The notes beneath the pieces are model-generated. The model saw only the letters and a list, made by a program, of their open reading frames with translations, was not told the origin of the DNA and did no database searches. Shown here one piece after another: positions 9,318-20,750 of a stretch of DNA of 64,000 nt. Origin of the DNA: Lotus japonicus (Eukaryota; Streptophyta; Magnoliopsida; Fabales; Fabaceae). Position 1 is the stretch's first letter. The number at the start of each line of letters is the position of its first letter. The position numbers were made by a program, and so were the translations under genes. The stretch lies in NCBI RefSeq assembly GCF_012489685.1, contig NC_080042.1, positions 25,983,158-26,047,157 on the forward strand. Reading direction: 5' to 3'.

Positions 9318-12300
9318 TGTAAGGCCCAAGTTTTTCAGTTTATACCAAGTGAATAAATTCTTATTCACCAGTAGGTTTGATGTATGGCGAAGGGAAACCT
9401 GAACAAGAGTTTAGTAAATGAAATAAATGTATGAAGGAGAAAGTTCAGGAAAAGTCTGAGGTTCGTATTGAAGTCGATAAAAGTTATAGCACGATCGTTT
9501 TACGCTTAAACCTAGGTCAGAAAAACTAGTATATAGCTAATTTTCACTTTTAGGCACGACGGAAGTTAATTCCAAAAATCTTCAGAGAAATGTTAGAACT
9601 TCTCTTTTTCCATATATCACAATCGTTTCGAGGCGAAACTCTAGGATCTACGAACGTCCGATTCCAATCATCGGAAGTTTGCCGAAACCGAATCCCTGGT
9701 ATTTCAAAACCCTAGAATTTCTCGACGATGAAGACTTTTTCTATTCAGAGCTTCAAATGAATATTCTACACACGTACACCCATTTCTCTTGATGATTTCA
9801 ATCTTTCTTCAGAAGGAAGTTTTCCATTCCGACATCCGATGCAAAAAGCAACTTATCGGGTAAAATAGTTTTATACCGACTATGCTTTAGTTGCCAAAAA
9901 TACAAAGAGACCTCATTTTATTTTTGGAATTCTTTCGCCAAAACATATCTATTAATTCACGGAGAATGACGCCGGAAAAATCAGATTCGCGAAACTTTCA
10001 TTTTCCCGCGAATTTCCAACCTTTATATATAGCAAAGAAAGGAAGAAAAACTCAAATTTTCCTCCATTTTCTCTCCTCAAACCCGCGGCCAAGAACTAGG
10101 AAGAAGGAAGAAGAATTTTATTCATCGCTTGCTTGATCGTTGATCCGTTAGTTGCTACTTCAAGGCTTCGAGGTATAGTCGCTAATCCTTACCTCTGATC
10201 GCTTTTCCCATAGCTTCTCTGTAGACTTTTCTGAGCGGATAGTTTATGGGTTTTTGCAAAACTATCCTGATTATTTCATTTCTGATTCTAAACCTCTTCC
10301 TTATGCGCCCAAGATCACTTCTGCCGGGTTAGATTTTCCGTTATGTCGCCGGAATTCCGCCGGAATCAATTTGAGCCTAAAATACCCATTTTTGGAGTTT
10401 TTGGAGTAAAGCTTCAACCTTTAGGCTGAAAACTATCGCCTTAGCTTAGTGCTAGTAGGATTAGTTGTCATAAACGCCGTTGGTGACGTCCCTGCAAAAT
10501 TTGGTTTTTGGGATTTCAGTTTTGAAATTTCTAAGTTAAAAATCATGACCAAAATACCCCTGCGACAGTTTTTGATCCAATAATTTTTCCGAGTTCAGAA
10601 TACCCTTAGTTACGGCTAATGATAGTATAGGAACCAAGTTTGATCGAAGAAAAATCGAGTCTCCTAATTACCTAAAGTGGCCGAACCTATTAAAGGGGGA
10701 GGAGGAAATTTCCTTTTCCGAAAACTTGTCTTTTCGCGCTAGATTATCGTACCTTAGAGTATAGATTACTTCGAGTAACCTTAGTAAGTATCGATAGCTT
10801 AGTTTTCAATAGATTCTGATAGTATTTCTGTGGTTTTGCTCTAAAGGTGATTTTGAGGAATTCCCAGAGGAGCAAGCCTTTGATTGTGAACAAGTGTTAG
10901 GAGATCGTCCTGGAGAATCTACAGGTGAGGGCTTCTCACTGAATCTCTAGTTAATGCTTAGGGTCGATGTTTCGACATTGTTTACTGTTTATGCACTGGA
11001 ATTGTGTGTGATTGGAAAATGTTTTCTGAGGTTTTGGCTGACAATGTAGATGATTCATCTACTGAATGTTTTTGAGATTGTCTTACATGCTATGTGCTAT
11101 GTGGGTAATCTAGGATGTGTGGTGCATGCTTTATATGCTAAGTACTAAGTGTTTATGATGCGATTTATTGATATATGACATGTTGTTGATTGTGATGATT
11201 TAAATATGCTTTGTATTGGAATCTGAGATTCTGAATGGTGAGAATAGCGGGCAGGTCATGCCGATTTTATTTTGAGAGTTTTGAGAAAGTTTGATAGGAC
11301 GAACGAGGTTCGGGCCTTAATTTTGTTTAGTGGATCGAGACATCCTCTGAAAGCGACTTGGGATTGGGAGATCCTGAAAATGTATAAGACTTGCGATAAG
11401 ACAAAATGGAATCTATTTTATAAAGAAAATTCATAAGACCTTAAATAACCTCAAAATCTTTAAGTAATGATAACAACCTCGAAGGAAGGCATTGGAAGTC
11501 AAATCATAGTTTTGGAAAAACGAGGAGTGTCGTCGGATCCAAGTGTTGAGTTTGTTGTTGTGCTGTTGGAGCAGCGTTTATTGTTGTGCTGTTGGAGCAG
11601 CGTTTGTTATTGTGCTGTTGGAGCAGCGTTTGTTGTGGTGCTGTTGGAGCAGCTATGTGTCGTTATGAAGTGTGTCTTTTGGTCGCAGAATCGACTTTAC
11701 CTTAGGGTAAGCTTTTAGAGACTTTAACTTCCCTAGAACACGTGGCGACGTGTCGAGTGAGGACGGAGACGTTGTTTGACTAATCATTTTGCATACATGC
11801 AACATTAATGAGGTATTAACACAGGACGTACTCTGGACCTCGTCGGTTTCCAAAATGGTCATAAGACCCGGAATGCCGTGAAAGAGCGTTTATAGACGTC
11901 TCTTGTAGCAGACCGAAATGGCAGACCTACGGGTTTACTACTGATCTGGCTACCTTTGTGTGGTGTAAGAGGCACGCGGGCCGAAATGGTTCCACCGTGG
12001 CTGGTGTTAGGGCTGATCCGTTTGATGTCCATCCCTTTCCGGAATGCATGTGGTTAACTGGGTTAACCTGCATATCATTTCATGCAACATGCATACTGAC
12101 TTAGTGATGAGTGTGTTTGATACTTGTTAATTCTATTTGAGGCATGTTAACTGTGATTTATCGTCGTTTATATTCATCATGAGATATGCAACCCTAGGAT
12201 GTTATCCCTAGCTAAAAGCCTAAGTGGCTATCCTATTATCTGTATCTATCCTTGCTATTATTTACATAATTCTTTGGAGTTGACCCTCGCGTCTTCTGTG

Positions 12301-12978
12301 TGTGCTTTGGCGAACAAACGCCCTTTGTCAGATGTCTTTGGCGGACTAGTTCACGACGGTTCACCCTTCGGGGGAAACTAGAGTTGGGATGCTGGAACAG
12401 GAGCGCATCGCGATAGCGAGCGGAGGACGGAGGATGTACCTAGACTTAGTCGTTCTGGATTCAGATTCGGACGACGATCACGCTAGCATGTAGGATTGAG
12501 TGTTAGTGTGAGCTCCTCGAGATGGGATTAGTGTAGGAGTAGAGTCTTAGCTCTGGACATCATTTGTTTTCTTTGGGGACAGGGTAGTTTCCCACCTATA
12601 GCTTTTTGTGTGGTTTCGTTACGGGAATCACAGAGAGTTGGTTGGACTTAGGAAGTCTTGTTTCAGGCCGATGGGCCAGCTTATTCTCATTTTGAGGGAT
12701 AGTGTTGCGGACACTTAACCTTTTCTTTTGGTTTGTATTTTTGCCTACGGGCGCTACTCTTCTATTACCCGTCACTGGAGGTTCACTCGTGACGAGGTTG
12801 CTACTGACAGCGGGGGCTGTTTATATATTGTATATTAGTTTTATTACTTTTCGCACTTGGGTTTTATTTATTTCAGTCTTGTCTTAGTTATTATCGAAAA
12901 AAAAAATATATTCACGTTTTTCCGCATTAAGTTTACTTTTGGTTACTAAAGTGACTCCACCGAAATCGGGGTGTTACA
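9318..12978 (+). repeat. 3' LTR of inner element
   Basis: Direct repeat of 2693-6354, 3661 bp, TGTAAGG to GTGTTACA, about 99% identical by eye, with the micro-exon at 10847-10924 and the minisatellite at about 11560-11653. Followed by the target duplication TTCAC at 12979-12983. Confidence 0.92.
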
Positions 12979-13610
12979 TTCACGGTTGGCTCCGTCTTGG
13001 GTGCTCTGCACCGACCGGCAGTATGCCCCATTTTGTTACAATTATAGCATTTGGGCCTCGTGTCGGGACAAGCATTAGCATAGTTCCCCGGCTTCCCACA
13101 TCTGAAACATGACACTTGTTTCCTTGCCCCTCTAGCTATGGCGGGAAACTTGTCCTTCATCTTGTTATCGGACGGTCCCGCCTGGAACGTCCTACAGTTC
13201 ACGACCAAATGTCCACGTTGTCTGCACTTGCATCATTTTGGTCCAGCCACTGAGCACTGAAAGGCGTAGTGTCCAAGCTTTCCACAACGGTAGCATGACA
13301 CAGCCTCCTGACCAATAGTTGCGGTCGTCGACTTGCGTGATCCTTGAATAGGGTCTCTTCCCTCAGGATGCTGGTATGGCTTCCACGGTCGGTACTCCTG
13401 GGAACCTGATCTCACTGGTCCCCCAGTTCCAACTCGGTCCAATCCACTATGCTGGTACTTGGACACCTCGTTTAACAGTTGAGGTTGCTTACGTGCAGCC
13501 TCCTCCGCGTGTCTGTAAGCGTCCTCAGCAGCCTGGTTCATCATTGCTTCAATCATTGTAGCTATCGCCTTTGCCATACGATCAGGGCTTACCATCCTAT
13601 GCTTAGTCAA
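12979..13610 (-). pseudogene. Rearranged gag of outer element with four zinc knuckles
   Basis: The frame opens at 13610 (MTKHRMVSPDRMAKAIATM). The N-terminal helix region resembles the inner gag, but the whole capsid domain is missing: the frame jumps from LLNEVSKYQ to LDRVGTGGPVRSGSQ. Four CCHC-type knuckles follow: CYRCGKLGHYAFQC, a second one (CRQRGHLVVNC) whose first cysteine codon is a TGA stop at 13235-13233, CFRCGKPGNYANAC in which the zinc-binding histidine is asparagine, and CYNCNKMGHTAGRC. The frame is then cut by the inner element. With no capsid and a stop, it cannot make normal Gag. Confidence 0.75.
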
Positions 13611-13791
13611 ACAAACAGTTAGTACTCATCACAAGATAGTCTCTGGCATAACTATACAATATGATTAAGCAATAACTTCAATCAATTCTAAGCGAAAAAT
13701 CGCTTGCAGATAATCAATTTTCACTCTTTGCAGAGTCACACAACCTAGCACAGAAGACCTATTCCCCAACAACTCCCGAAAGACTCGACCG

Positions 13792-13804
13792 TGCTCTGAT
13801 ACCA
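13792..13804 (-). other. Primer binding site of outer element
   Basis: The minus strand reads TGGTATCAGAGCA three bases inside the LTR, complementary to initiator methionine tRNA, exactly as in the inner element. Confidence 0.88.
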
Positions 13805-13807
13805 CAA

Positions 13808-16800
13808 TGTAACACCCCGATTTCGGTGGCGTCACTTTAGTAACCAAAAGTAAACTTAATGCGGAAAAACGTGAATATTTTTTTTTTTGATAATAACTAA
13901 GACATAACTGAATTAAATAAAACCCAACAGTAACGATAAACAGAACTAATATACAATATATAGAACAGCCCCCGCTGTAAGTAGCTAGCCACGTCACGAG
14001 TAAACCTCCAGTGACGGGTAATAGAAGAGTAGCGCCCGTAGGCAATATGTACAAACCGAATATAAAGGTAAGTGTCCGCAACACTATCCCTCAAAACTGA
14101 GAATAAGCTGACCCAATGGCCTGAAAATAAGACCTCCTAAGTCCAACCAACTCTCTGTGATTCCCATAAGGAAACCACACAAAAAGCTATAGGTGGGAAA
14201 CTACCCTGTCCCCAAAAAAAACAAATGATGTTCAGAGCTACGACTCTACTCCTACACTAATCCCATCTCGAGGAGCTCACACCAGCACTAAAACCTACAT
14301 GCTAGCATGATCGTCGTCCGAATCTGTATCCAGAACGACCTAGTCTATGTTCACCATCCGTCCTCCTCTCGCTACCGCGATGCGCTCCTGTTCCAGTATC
14401 TCAACTCTAGTTCCCCCCGAAGGGTGAACCATCATGATCTAGTCCGTCGTGGACATCTGACAAAGGGCGTTTGTCCGCCAAAGCACACACAGAAGACGCG
14501 AGGGTCAACTCCAAAGAATTACGTAAATAATAGCACCAATAGATATAGATAAGAGAATAGCCACTTAGGCTTATAGCTAGGGATAACATCCTAGGGTTGC
14601 ATATTCCATAATGAACTTAACAGCAATAATAACAATTAACATGTTCCAAATAGGATTAACAAATAACAATCACATTCGACAACTAAATTAGTATGCATGT
14701 TGCATGATATGCAATGCAGGTTAACCTAGTCAACCAATATGCATTCCGGAACGGATGGACATCAACGGATCAGCCCTAGCACCAGCCACGGTGGGACCAT
14801 TTCGGCCCGCGTGCCTCTTACTCCAACATCAGCGGTAGTCAGATCAGCATAAAACCCGAAGGCCTGCCATTTCGGTCTGCTACTAAGAGTCACCTAGCAG
14901 TGCTCTTACGCGGAAATCCTGGTCTTATAACCAATTTTGGAATCCGCCGTGGTCCGGTATCTCACCGTGTTTAAACCACTTAATGAGTGCATGCAATGCA
15001 GTGATTAGCCAAACAACGTCTCCGACCTCACTCGACACGTCGCCACATGTTCTAGCTAAATTAATGTCTCTAAAAGCTTACCCTAAGGTAAAGTCGATTC
15101 TGCGACAAAAGACACTTCTTCACCTCAATACATAATCCACGATGATCTCCAAATCATCCGACTCATCTCAATCCGATGGTCACAACTGCTCCACGAGCAA
15201 AGAGTATCACGTACTCGGAAACTAACGGTTTCCCGGACTTATCCCCAGGATAGCCCCACAACATAGCTGCTCCAACAGCACAATAACAAACGCTGCTCCA
15301 ACAGCACCACAACATCTACATACTCGAAGCCTCTCAACTTTCTCAACACTGGGATCCGACGACACTTCTCGTTTTCCAAAACTAAGATTTGACTTCCACG
15401 CCTTCCCTTCGAGTTTATTATCATTAATTAAAGATTTAGAGGTTGTTTAATGTCTTATGAGTTTTCTTTACAAAATACTATCCTTTTAGTCTTATCGCAA
15501 ATCCTATAAGTTCTCGGGATCTCCAAATCCCCAAATGACTCCAGAGAATGTCTCGATCCATAAACATCATAACAAGGCCCGAATCTCATTCGTCCTATCA
15601 AACTTTCTTAAAACTCTCAAAATAAAATCGGCATGACCTGCCCGCTATTCTCACCATTCAGAATCTCAGATCTCATTGCATAAGTATAAATAACTCAGCA
15701 CAACCAATCAACATGTCATATATCAATATATTAAGCAATAACCACATAGCACTTAGCATATAAGGCATGCACCACACATCCTAAATTACCCAATTAGCAC
15801 TTAGCATGTAATCCACTCATCAAAAACATTAAGTAGATGCATCATCTACATTGTCAGCCGAAGCCTCAGAAAACGTTTTCCAATCACACACAATCCAGTG
15901 CATAAACAGTAAACAATGTCGAAAGCATCGACCCTAAGTATTAACTAGAGATTCAGTGAGAAGCCCTCACCTGTAGGTTCTCCAGAGTTATCGTCTAACG
16001 CTTCCTCGCAAGCAAAGCCTTGTTCCTCGGGAAACTCTTCAAAAGCACCTTTAGAACAAAACCACAGAAATCAATCAAAATCTATCGAAAACTAAGTTAT
16101 CGATACTTACTAAGGTTACTCGAAGTAATCTATACTCTAAGGTACGAAAATCTAGCGCGAAAGACAAGTTTTCGGAAAAGGAAATTTTCCTCCTCCTCCC
16201 CCTATAGGCTCGGCCACTTTAGGTAATTAGGGGACTCGATTTTTCTTCGATCAAACTTAGTTCCTATGCTATCATTAGCCGTAACTAAGGGTATTCTGAA
16301 CTCGGAAAAATTATCGGATCAAAAACTGTCGCAGGGGTATTTTGGTCATGATTTTTAACTTAGGATTTTCAAAACTGAAATCCCAAAAATAAAATTTGAC
16401 AGGGACGTCACCAACGACGTTTATGACAACTAATCCTACTAGCACTAAGCTAAGGCGATAGTTTTTAGCCTAAAGGTTGAAGCTTTACTCCAAAAACTCC
16501 AAAAATGGGTATTTAAGGCTAAAATTGATTCCGGCGGAATTCCGGCGACATAACGGAAAATCTAACCCGGCAGAAGTGATCTTGGGCACATAAGGAAGAG
16601 GTTTAGAATCAGAAATGAAATATTCAGGATAGTTTTGCAAAAACCCATAAACTATCAGCTCAGAAAAGTCTACAGAAAAGCTATGGAAAAAGGGATCAGA
16701 GGTAAGGATTAGCGACTATACCTCGAAACCTTGAAGCAGCAACTGATTGATCGACGATCAAGCAAGTAATGAAGAAAATCTTCTCTTCCTCCTCTCCTCT

Positions 16801-17575
16801 CAAACTCGCGGCCTTGGTGGGGAAAATGGTGGAAATTTTGTGTTTTTCTTCCTTTCTTGGCTATATATAGAGGTTGGCAAAACGCGGTAAAATGAAAGTT
16901 TCGCGAATCTGATTTTTCCGGCGTCATTCTCCATGAATTCTAAGATATGTTTTGGCGAAAGAATTCCAAAACTAAAATGAGGTCTCCTTGTATTTTTGGC
17001 AACTAATGCATAGTCGGTATAAAACTATTTTACCCGATAAGTTGCTTTTTGCATCGGATGTCGGAATAGAAAACTTCCTTCTGAAGAAAGATTGAAATCA
17101 TCAAGAGAAATGGGTGTACGCGTGTAGAATCTTCATTTGATGTTCCGAATAGAAAAAGTCTTCATAGTCGGGTCATTCTAGGGTTTTGAAATACCAGGGT
17201 TTCGGTTTCGGCAAACTTCCGATGATTGGAATCGGACGCTCGTAGATCCTAGAGTTTCGCCTCGAAACGATTGTGATATATGGAAAAAGAGAAGTTCTAA
17301 CATTTCTCTGAAGATTTTTGGAATTAACTTCCATCGTGCCTAAAAGTGAAAATTAGCTATATACTAGGGTTTCTGACCTAGGTTAAGCGTATAACGATCG
17401 TGCTATAACTTTTATCGATCATAATGCAATCCTTGAACTTTTCCTGAACTTTCTCCTTCATAAATATATTTCATTTAATGAACTTTTGTTCAGGTTTCCC
17501 TTCACATTACATCAACCCTAATCGTGAATAAGAAATTTATTCACTTAGCATAAGCTTAAAAACTTGGGCCTTACA
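13808..17575 (-). repeat. 5' LTR of outer element (3.77 kb)
   Basis: Starts TGTAAGGCCC at 17575 and ends GGGGTGTTACA at 13808 on the minus strand. Same architecture as 2693-6354: TATA near 16862-16872, micro-exon 16048-15971, a short 26-bp repeat array, and the conserved acidic tail segment near 14309-14353. Overall similarity to the inner LTR is high but clearly below that of the inner LTR pair. Confidence 0.88.
15971..16048 (-). other. Micro-exon candidate, outer-element version
   Basis: Minus-strand 78-nt segment flanked by CTAAAG and ACAG/GTGAGG. It reads AFEEFPEEQGFACEEALDD and on to the donor without a stop. Compared with 4222-4299 it keeps FEEFPEE and the overall acidity, with at least seven synonymous codon changes. 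It is more diverged than the flanking presumed intron sequence. Confidence 0.5.
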
Positions 17576-19027
17576 AATATCAATGTGGCTCCTAGTCAAC
17601 TTCATCCCAACAGTTGGGCCTTCCTCCGGTGTTTCGAAATTCTCTGCGACGCGATTCACCATGAACCTAAACCTTCGACCTACTTTAATTTCTAACGCGT
17701 ATCTGTCCATCCCTCCCCGCAGCGCAGCTGGGTTTCCCTGGAAGCTAGGCTTGGTCGGCAGCGCTTCAAACCTATCTGGCCTAGCATCACCGTCGATTTA
17801 GCCCGGAAATTCTTCAAGGTTGTGGTGTCCCACAAATATCCTGAGGTTTTCACACACAGAGATGGCACCGCTCGATTTCCTTTCTAATGGACTCAGGGCG
17901 CGCGCCAAATAATTGACCCGTCTGAGGACTCCCTCACTCCTGAACACAAGGCTGTCATCGACTTTCTGGCTCGTCTCGCCGTTTCAGACTGCTCTCGCGT
18001 GATTGGTAAATCTTCCTCTTCTACCCCTCTCGTTCTTTCTATTTTCTACCAGCTTACCTTTTCCTTTTTTCTTTTATTTTTAGGACAAACTCACCGTGCC
18101 AATGAGGAGCTTCTGGCGGCCTTTTAGAAGAAAAATAACGTCTCATTTCCCCCTCGAATAAATTTGAAAGGCGACAAGGCGTCTCTGTTGAAAATCCAGG
18201 CGAGCGGAAAACGGCCTCTTGGCGAGGAGGATCCTCGCCCTCCCCCGAAAAGGTTGAACTCCAGCGAGCCTTCCGGGACGATTCTAGCCCAACATGGTCT
18301 TGTCGATGGCTCACTTTCCCGTCCAACAGTTATCTCGTCGCCGCTTGGTCCAAACCGTCAGTCTTCCGCCAACGCCCCTCCTCCACCTGCTCATACTTCC
18401 ACCCCCTCCTCAGGGTCTGTGAGTCCGGAATTCCCGTATTCTTTAACTTTGACATCAGCCCAAATGGCGTGCATGGATGAAGTTGTTAAGCAGCGTGGTT
18501 TGGATAATGTCTCTGAAGGGGCTGTAGCGGGAGTGCTCTACGCATTCCACTACTATAGGCGCTCCGCCCAGGATGCTGACGAATTACGATCCGAAGTGGC
18601 ACGCCTCCGCGCTCTCAATTCTCAACTTGCTGAGGACCGTGAAGTGCTCGCCGCTCAACTGATCGCCAAGGAAAACTCCTTTTCCAAAGAGCTAGCCGAG
18701 CAGTCCGCTCGTGCTGAAGTTAGCTTAGAGTTTCGAGATAGGAGGATTTCTGAATTGGAGAAAACTCTCGCAGAGCTGCGGCAGGAGGCGCAGCTAGAAT
18801 CGAGCGCGAAAGCAGACCAAATAGCTTTGACGGAGGCCGACCTTGAAAACCTTCGATTTGACCTGGCGAAGAAAGATGATCTTCTATCCTCAGCGAAGAC
18901 TCAAGCCCATCTTGACGCGAAGACCTTAGAAGAAAGATTGAGGTCAGAGGCTGTTGTTGCTGCCGTTCTGAACGCGGCCGAGGCTTCTTCCTCGCCAAAG
19001 CCCAAGGAAAACATCTTCATCCTCTGA
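17576..19027 (+). pseudogene. Antisense extra ORF 1 of Tat element ('putative gypsy type transposon' domain)
   Basis: Antisense to gag. The 5' end is truncated by the LTR at 17575. Exon 1 (to 18005) reads NVAPSQLHPNSWAFLRCFEI and later RFPF-stop-WTQGARQIIDPSEDSL, recognisable as the plant 'putative gypsy type transposon' domain (Pfam PF04195 type). A 78-bp GT-AG intron (18006-18083) joins in frame to GQTHRANEELLAAF, and the frame continues to 19027 with a proline/serine-rich linker and a long coiled coil (DADELRSEVARLRALNSQL onward). At least three in-frame stops (near 17692 and 17885, and at 18125-18127) make it a pseudogene. The molecular role of this domain is not established. Confidence 0.7.
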
Positions 19028-19471
19028 TTGATCTCAGCCAGATGGGGGCATTTAAGAGGGTTACACCCACATGATTGGTCGGGCCCGACGATCCTCCAGG
19101 CTTCGTCGCCGAGCGTTTCCTGACGGAAGAACACGTAGAGCCAACTCAAAATGTTAGGAGTCTTTAGATTATCTTTGTTATCTTTGTACCAAGGGTCTCC
19201 TTTTTTTTCTTCTTTTTAATGAGAACCCCCAAGTTTTTACTGCTTTCGCTATGAGTCTTAATTGTACGCCTCCCGCCGGGAGATAAATTATGCGGGACGT
19301 TCCTCTTAGGGAATTTCAAACGTCTGCCAAAGTGTTTCTTTTCCACGTTCCAACGGTTTACTGTTGACCACCGGCCACGAACGCTCAAGCCTTTATTGCA
19401 AGTCGCTCCTTTTCTAAGAAAAACTCCTCGAGAAACTGCTTCAGCACTAACTTCCAGAGACTAAACAGGCT

Positions 19472-19479
19472 TATAAATA
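19472..19479 (+). promoter_or_regulatory. TATA box of antisense ORF 2
   Basis: TATAAATA 56 bp before the ATG at 19535, with an A/C-rich leader between, as in a plant core promoter. With the poly(A) signal at 19946-19951 it suggests an independent transcription unit. Confidence 0.55.
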
Positions 19480-19534
19480 AGAACCAAAACGCAACAAACT
19501 TCACATCTCATCTTCTTTCTAAAACGTCAAGGAA

Positions 19535-19924
19535 ATGGCATCCTACATTTCCTGTTTGGAAGAGCTCAGAAAGAAAGCTTTTGATGAAGATCTCTTCATC
19601 AACATTAGGCATCCGGAGGATCCCAACGTTTACGACCTGACCAACAAGCTGCTGGGAATGGATTTGAGTCCAAAGATGGACGCTATCCTCAAAAATTTCC
19701 TTTGCTTCGTGGAAGAGATTCAAGAGCTCTGCCGGCGGGAGCTGGATCTGCTGGAGGAGATAGGAGCAGTGAAAACAGCTCTGGAGGCGGCGGAAGAAGG
19801 TCTTGAGAGGCTGGAGCTGAGCCAAAGACTGTGCAACCTAGAGTACACGCAATACTGTTTGGAGCATGAGAGGACAGAGCAACGCAAAGAATGTAGGAAA
19901 ATGAGAAGAGATCCTCCCTTTTGA
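19535..19924 (+). CDS. Antisense extra ORF 2 of Tat element (coiled-coil protein)
   Basis: A 129-codon intact frame starting MASYISCLEELRKKAFDEDL. The C-terminal half is a charged helix (EIQELCRRELDLLEEIGAV, then ALEAAEEGLERLELS) predicted to form a coiled coil, ending in basic KMRRDPPF. No known domain is recognised and no signal peptide is seen. It lies antisense between the truncated protease frame and antisense ORF 1, a place where Tat elements are known to carry additional ORFs. It has its own TATA box and poly(A) signal. Codons look normal and there is no disruption, unlike ORF 1. Function unknown. Confidence 0.55.
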   Translation: MASYISCLEELRKKAFDEDLFINIRHPEDPNVYDLTNKLLGMDLSPKMDAILKNFLCFVEEIQELCRRELDLLEEIGAVKTALEAAEEGLERLELSQRLCNLEYTQYCLEHERTEQRKECRKMRRDPPF

Positions 19925-19945
19925 ATGTATAAAGTCAAATGTTTG

Positions 19946-19951
19946 AATAAA
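19946..19951 (+). terminator. Poly(A) signal of antisense ORF 2
   Basis: AATAAA 22 bp after the stop codon of the 19535-19924 frame, followed by a T-rich stretch. Confidence 0.5.
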
Positions 19952-20750
19952 AGTTTTGTTGCCTGAATTGTTTTGACGTGCATCATTATAAATCATACGA
20001 GCAAACAAATAACCGAGTTAGTAAATCATCACAACACAAACAGATAAATGAAGGAATAAATGAATAATTAAATGAGCGAAGGATAGTTAAGCGGGCGAGG
20101 CGAGCGGCCCGCTACTTATCTTCGCCTTTTGTTGATCACCGCTTAGCACGTGTTCTCAGTGCTAGTCTCCCAGTTTTACGTAAGTAGATTTCGAGAGTGT
20201 GCTACGCGTAACTAGGACTTTCGCTTGGTATTTTACCGAGGCTTTTGTTCGCACCAATATTTCCCGTAAGAGCAGGTGCGGCCCCTCCAGCCTTATTAGG
20301 TGGGGACTTACAATTGCTCGGGGCCCAATGACCATATGAGTTTACCCGAGACTTTTGGCCTAGTTAAAAAATGCTTCCCGCGTTTCAGGAAGACTCGACT
20401 CGCCCAAATTTTGGGGAGGTTCTTTGGATAAGAAGCTTTATTCGCGCACGCCGCCAACGAGTGGCGACGGGAAGCTCATTCGCACACGTCGCATGCAGGG
20501 GCTACGGTCAGCGCCGGACTTTCCGGAGCGATCCCCAGACATCAAGGTCGTGTTGGGATCGCCACCTTCAGGGAATTTTTCCCACCAGGCTGCCGTCTCA
20601 GTTCGATAGTTAGGAGTATTGCTAAGAATATCCTTTTGTATTTGATTTGTTTAAATTTTTACATCGAGGGATGCCTCGTTAAAAAACTCTCGTGTCGGAG
20701 AAAAAGAGTGCATCTTTATTTTGGTCCTTGCTTTTTGGTCTCCTTTTCAA
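19952..20750. other. Gene-free spacer of Tat element
   Basis: About 0.8 kb between the antisense unit and the end of the protease frame. Only short overlapping frames are visible. This is where reverse transcriptase, RNase H and integrase should lie on the minus strand; nothing resembling them is seen. It is GC-rich near 20440-20560. Confidence 0.5.

Larger units (their letters stand above)
2693..12978 (+). mobile_element. Inner Tekay-like non-autonomous gypsy element (complete insertion)
   Basis: A 10.3-kb LTR retrotransposon with LTRs at 2693-6354 and 9318-12978, a methionine-tRNA primer site just inside the 5' LTR, a gag frame, a polypurine tract before the 3' LTR, and a 5-bp target duplication TTCAC (2688-2692 and 12979-12983). 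LTRs start TGTAAGG and end GTGTTACA. By eye the LTRs differ at roughly 25 positions over 3.66 kb, so the insertion is recent. Only gag and an integrase tail remain as reading frames in the 2.96-kb internal region. It sits in the gag of an antisense relative. The long LTRs, gag type and integrase tail suggest the Tekay/Del lineage. Confidence 0.93.
12979..17575 (-). mobile_element. Outer Tekay-like non-autonomous gypsy element, 5' part
   Basis: Minus-strand 5' half: LTR at 17575-13808, primer site 13804-13792, then gag from 13610 to the insertion point at 12979. The gag frame resumes at 2692. The LTR is related to but distinct from that of the inner element, and gag is rearranged, so this is a sister subfamily and not a duplicate. 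Bases 17576 onward belong to the Tat element it inserted into; its own target duplication cannot be checked because its other end is outside the window. Confidence 0.88.
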
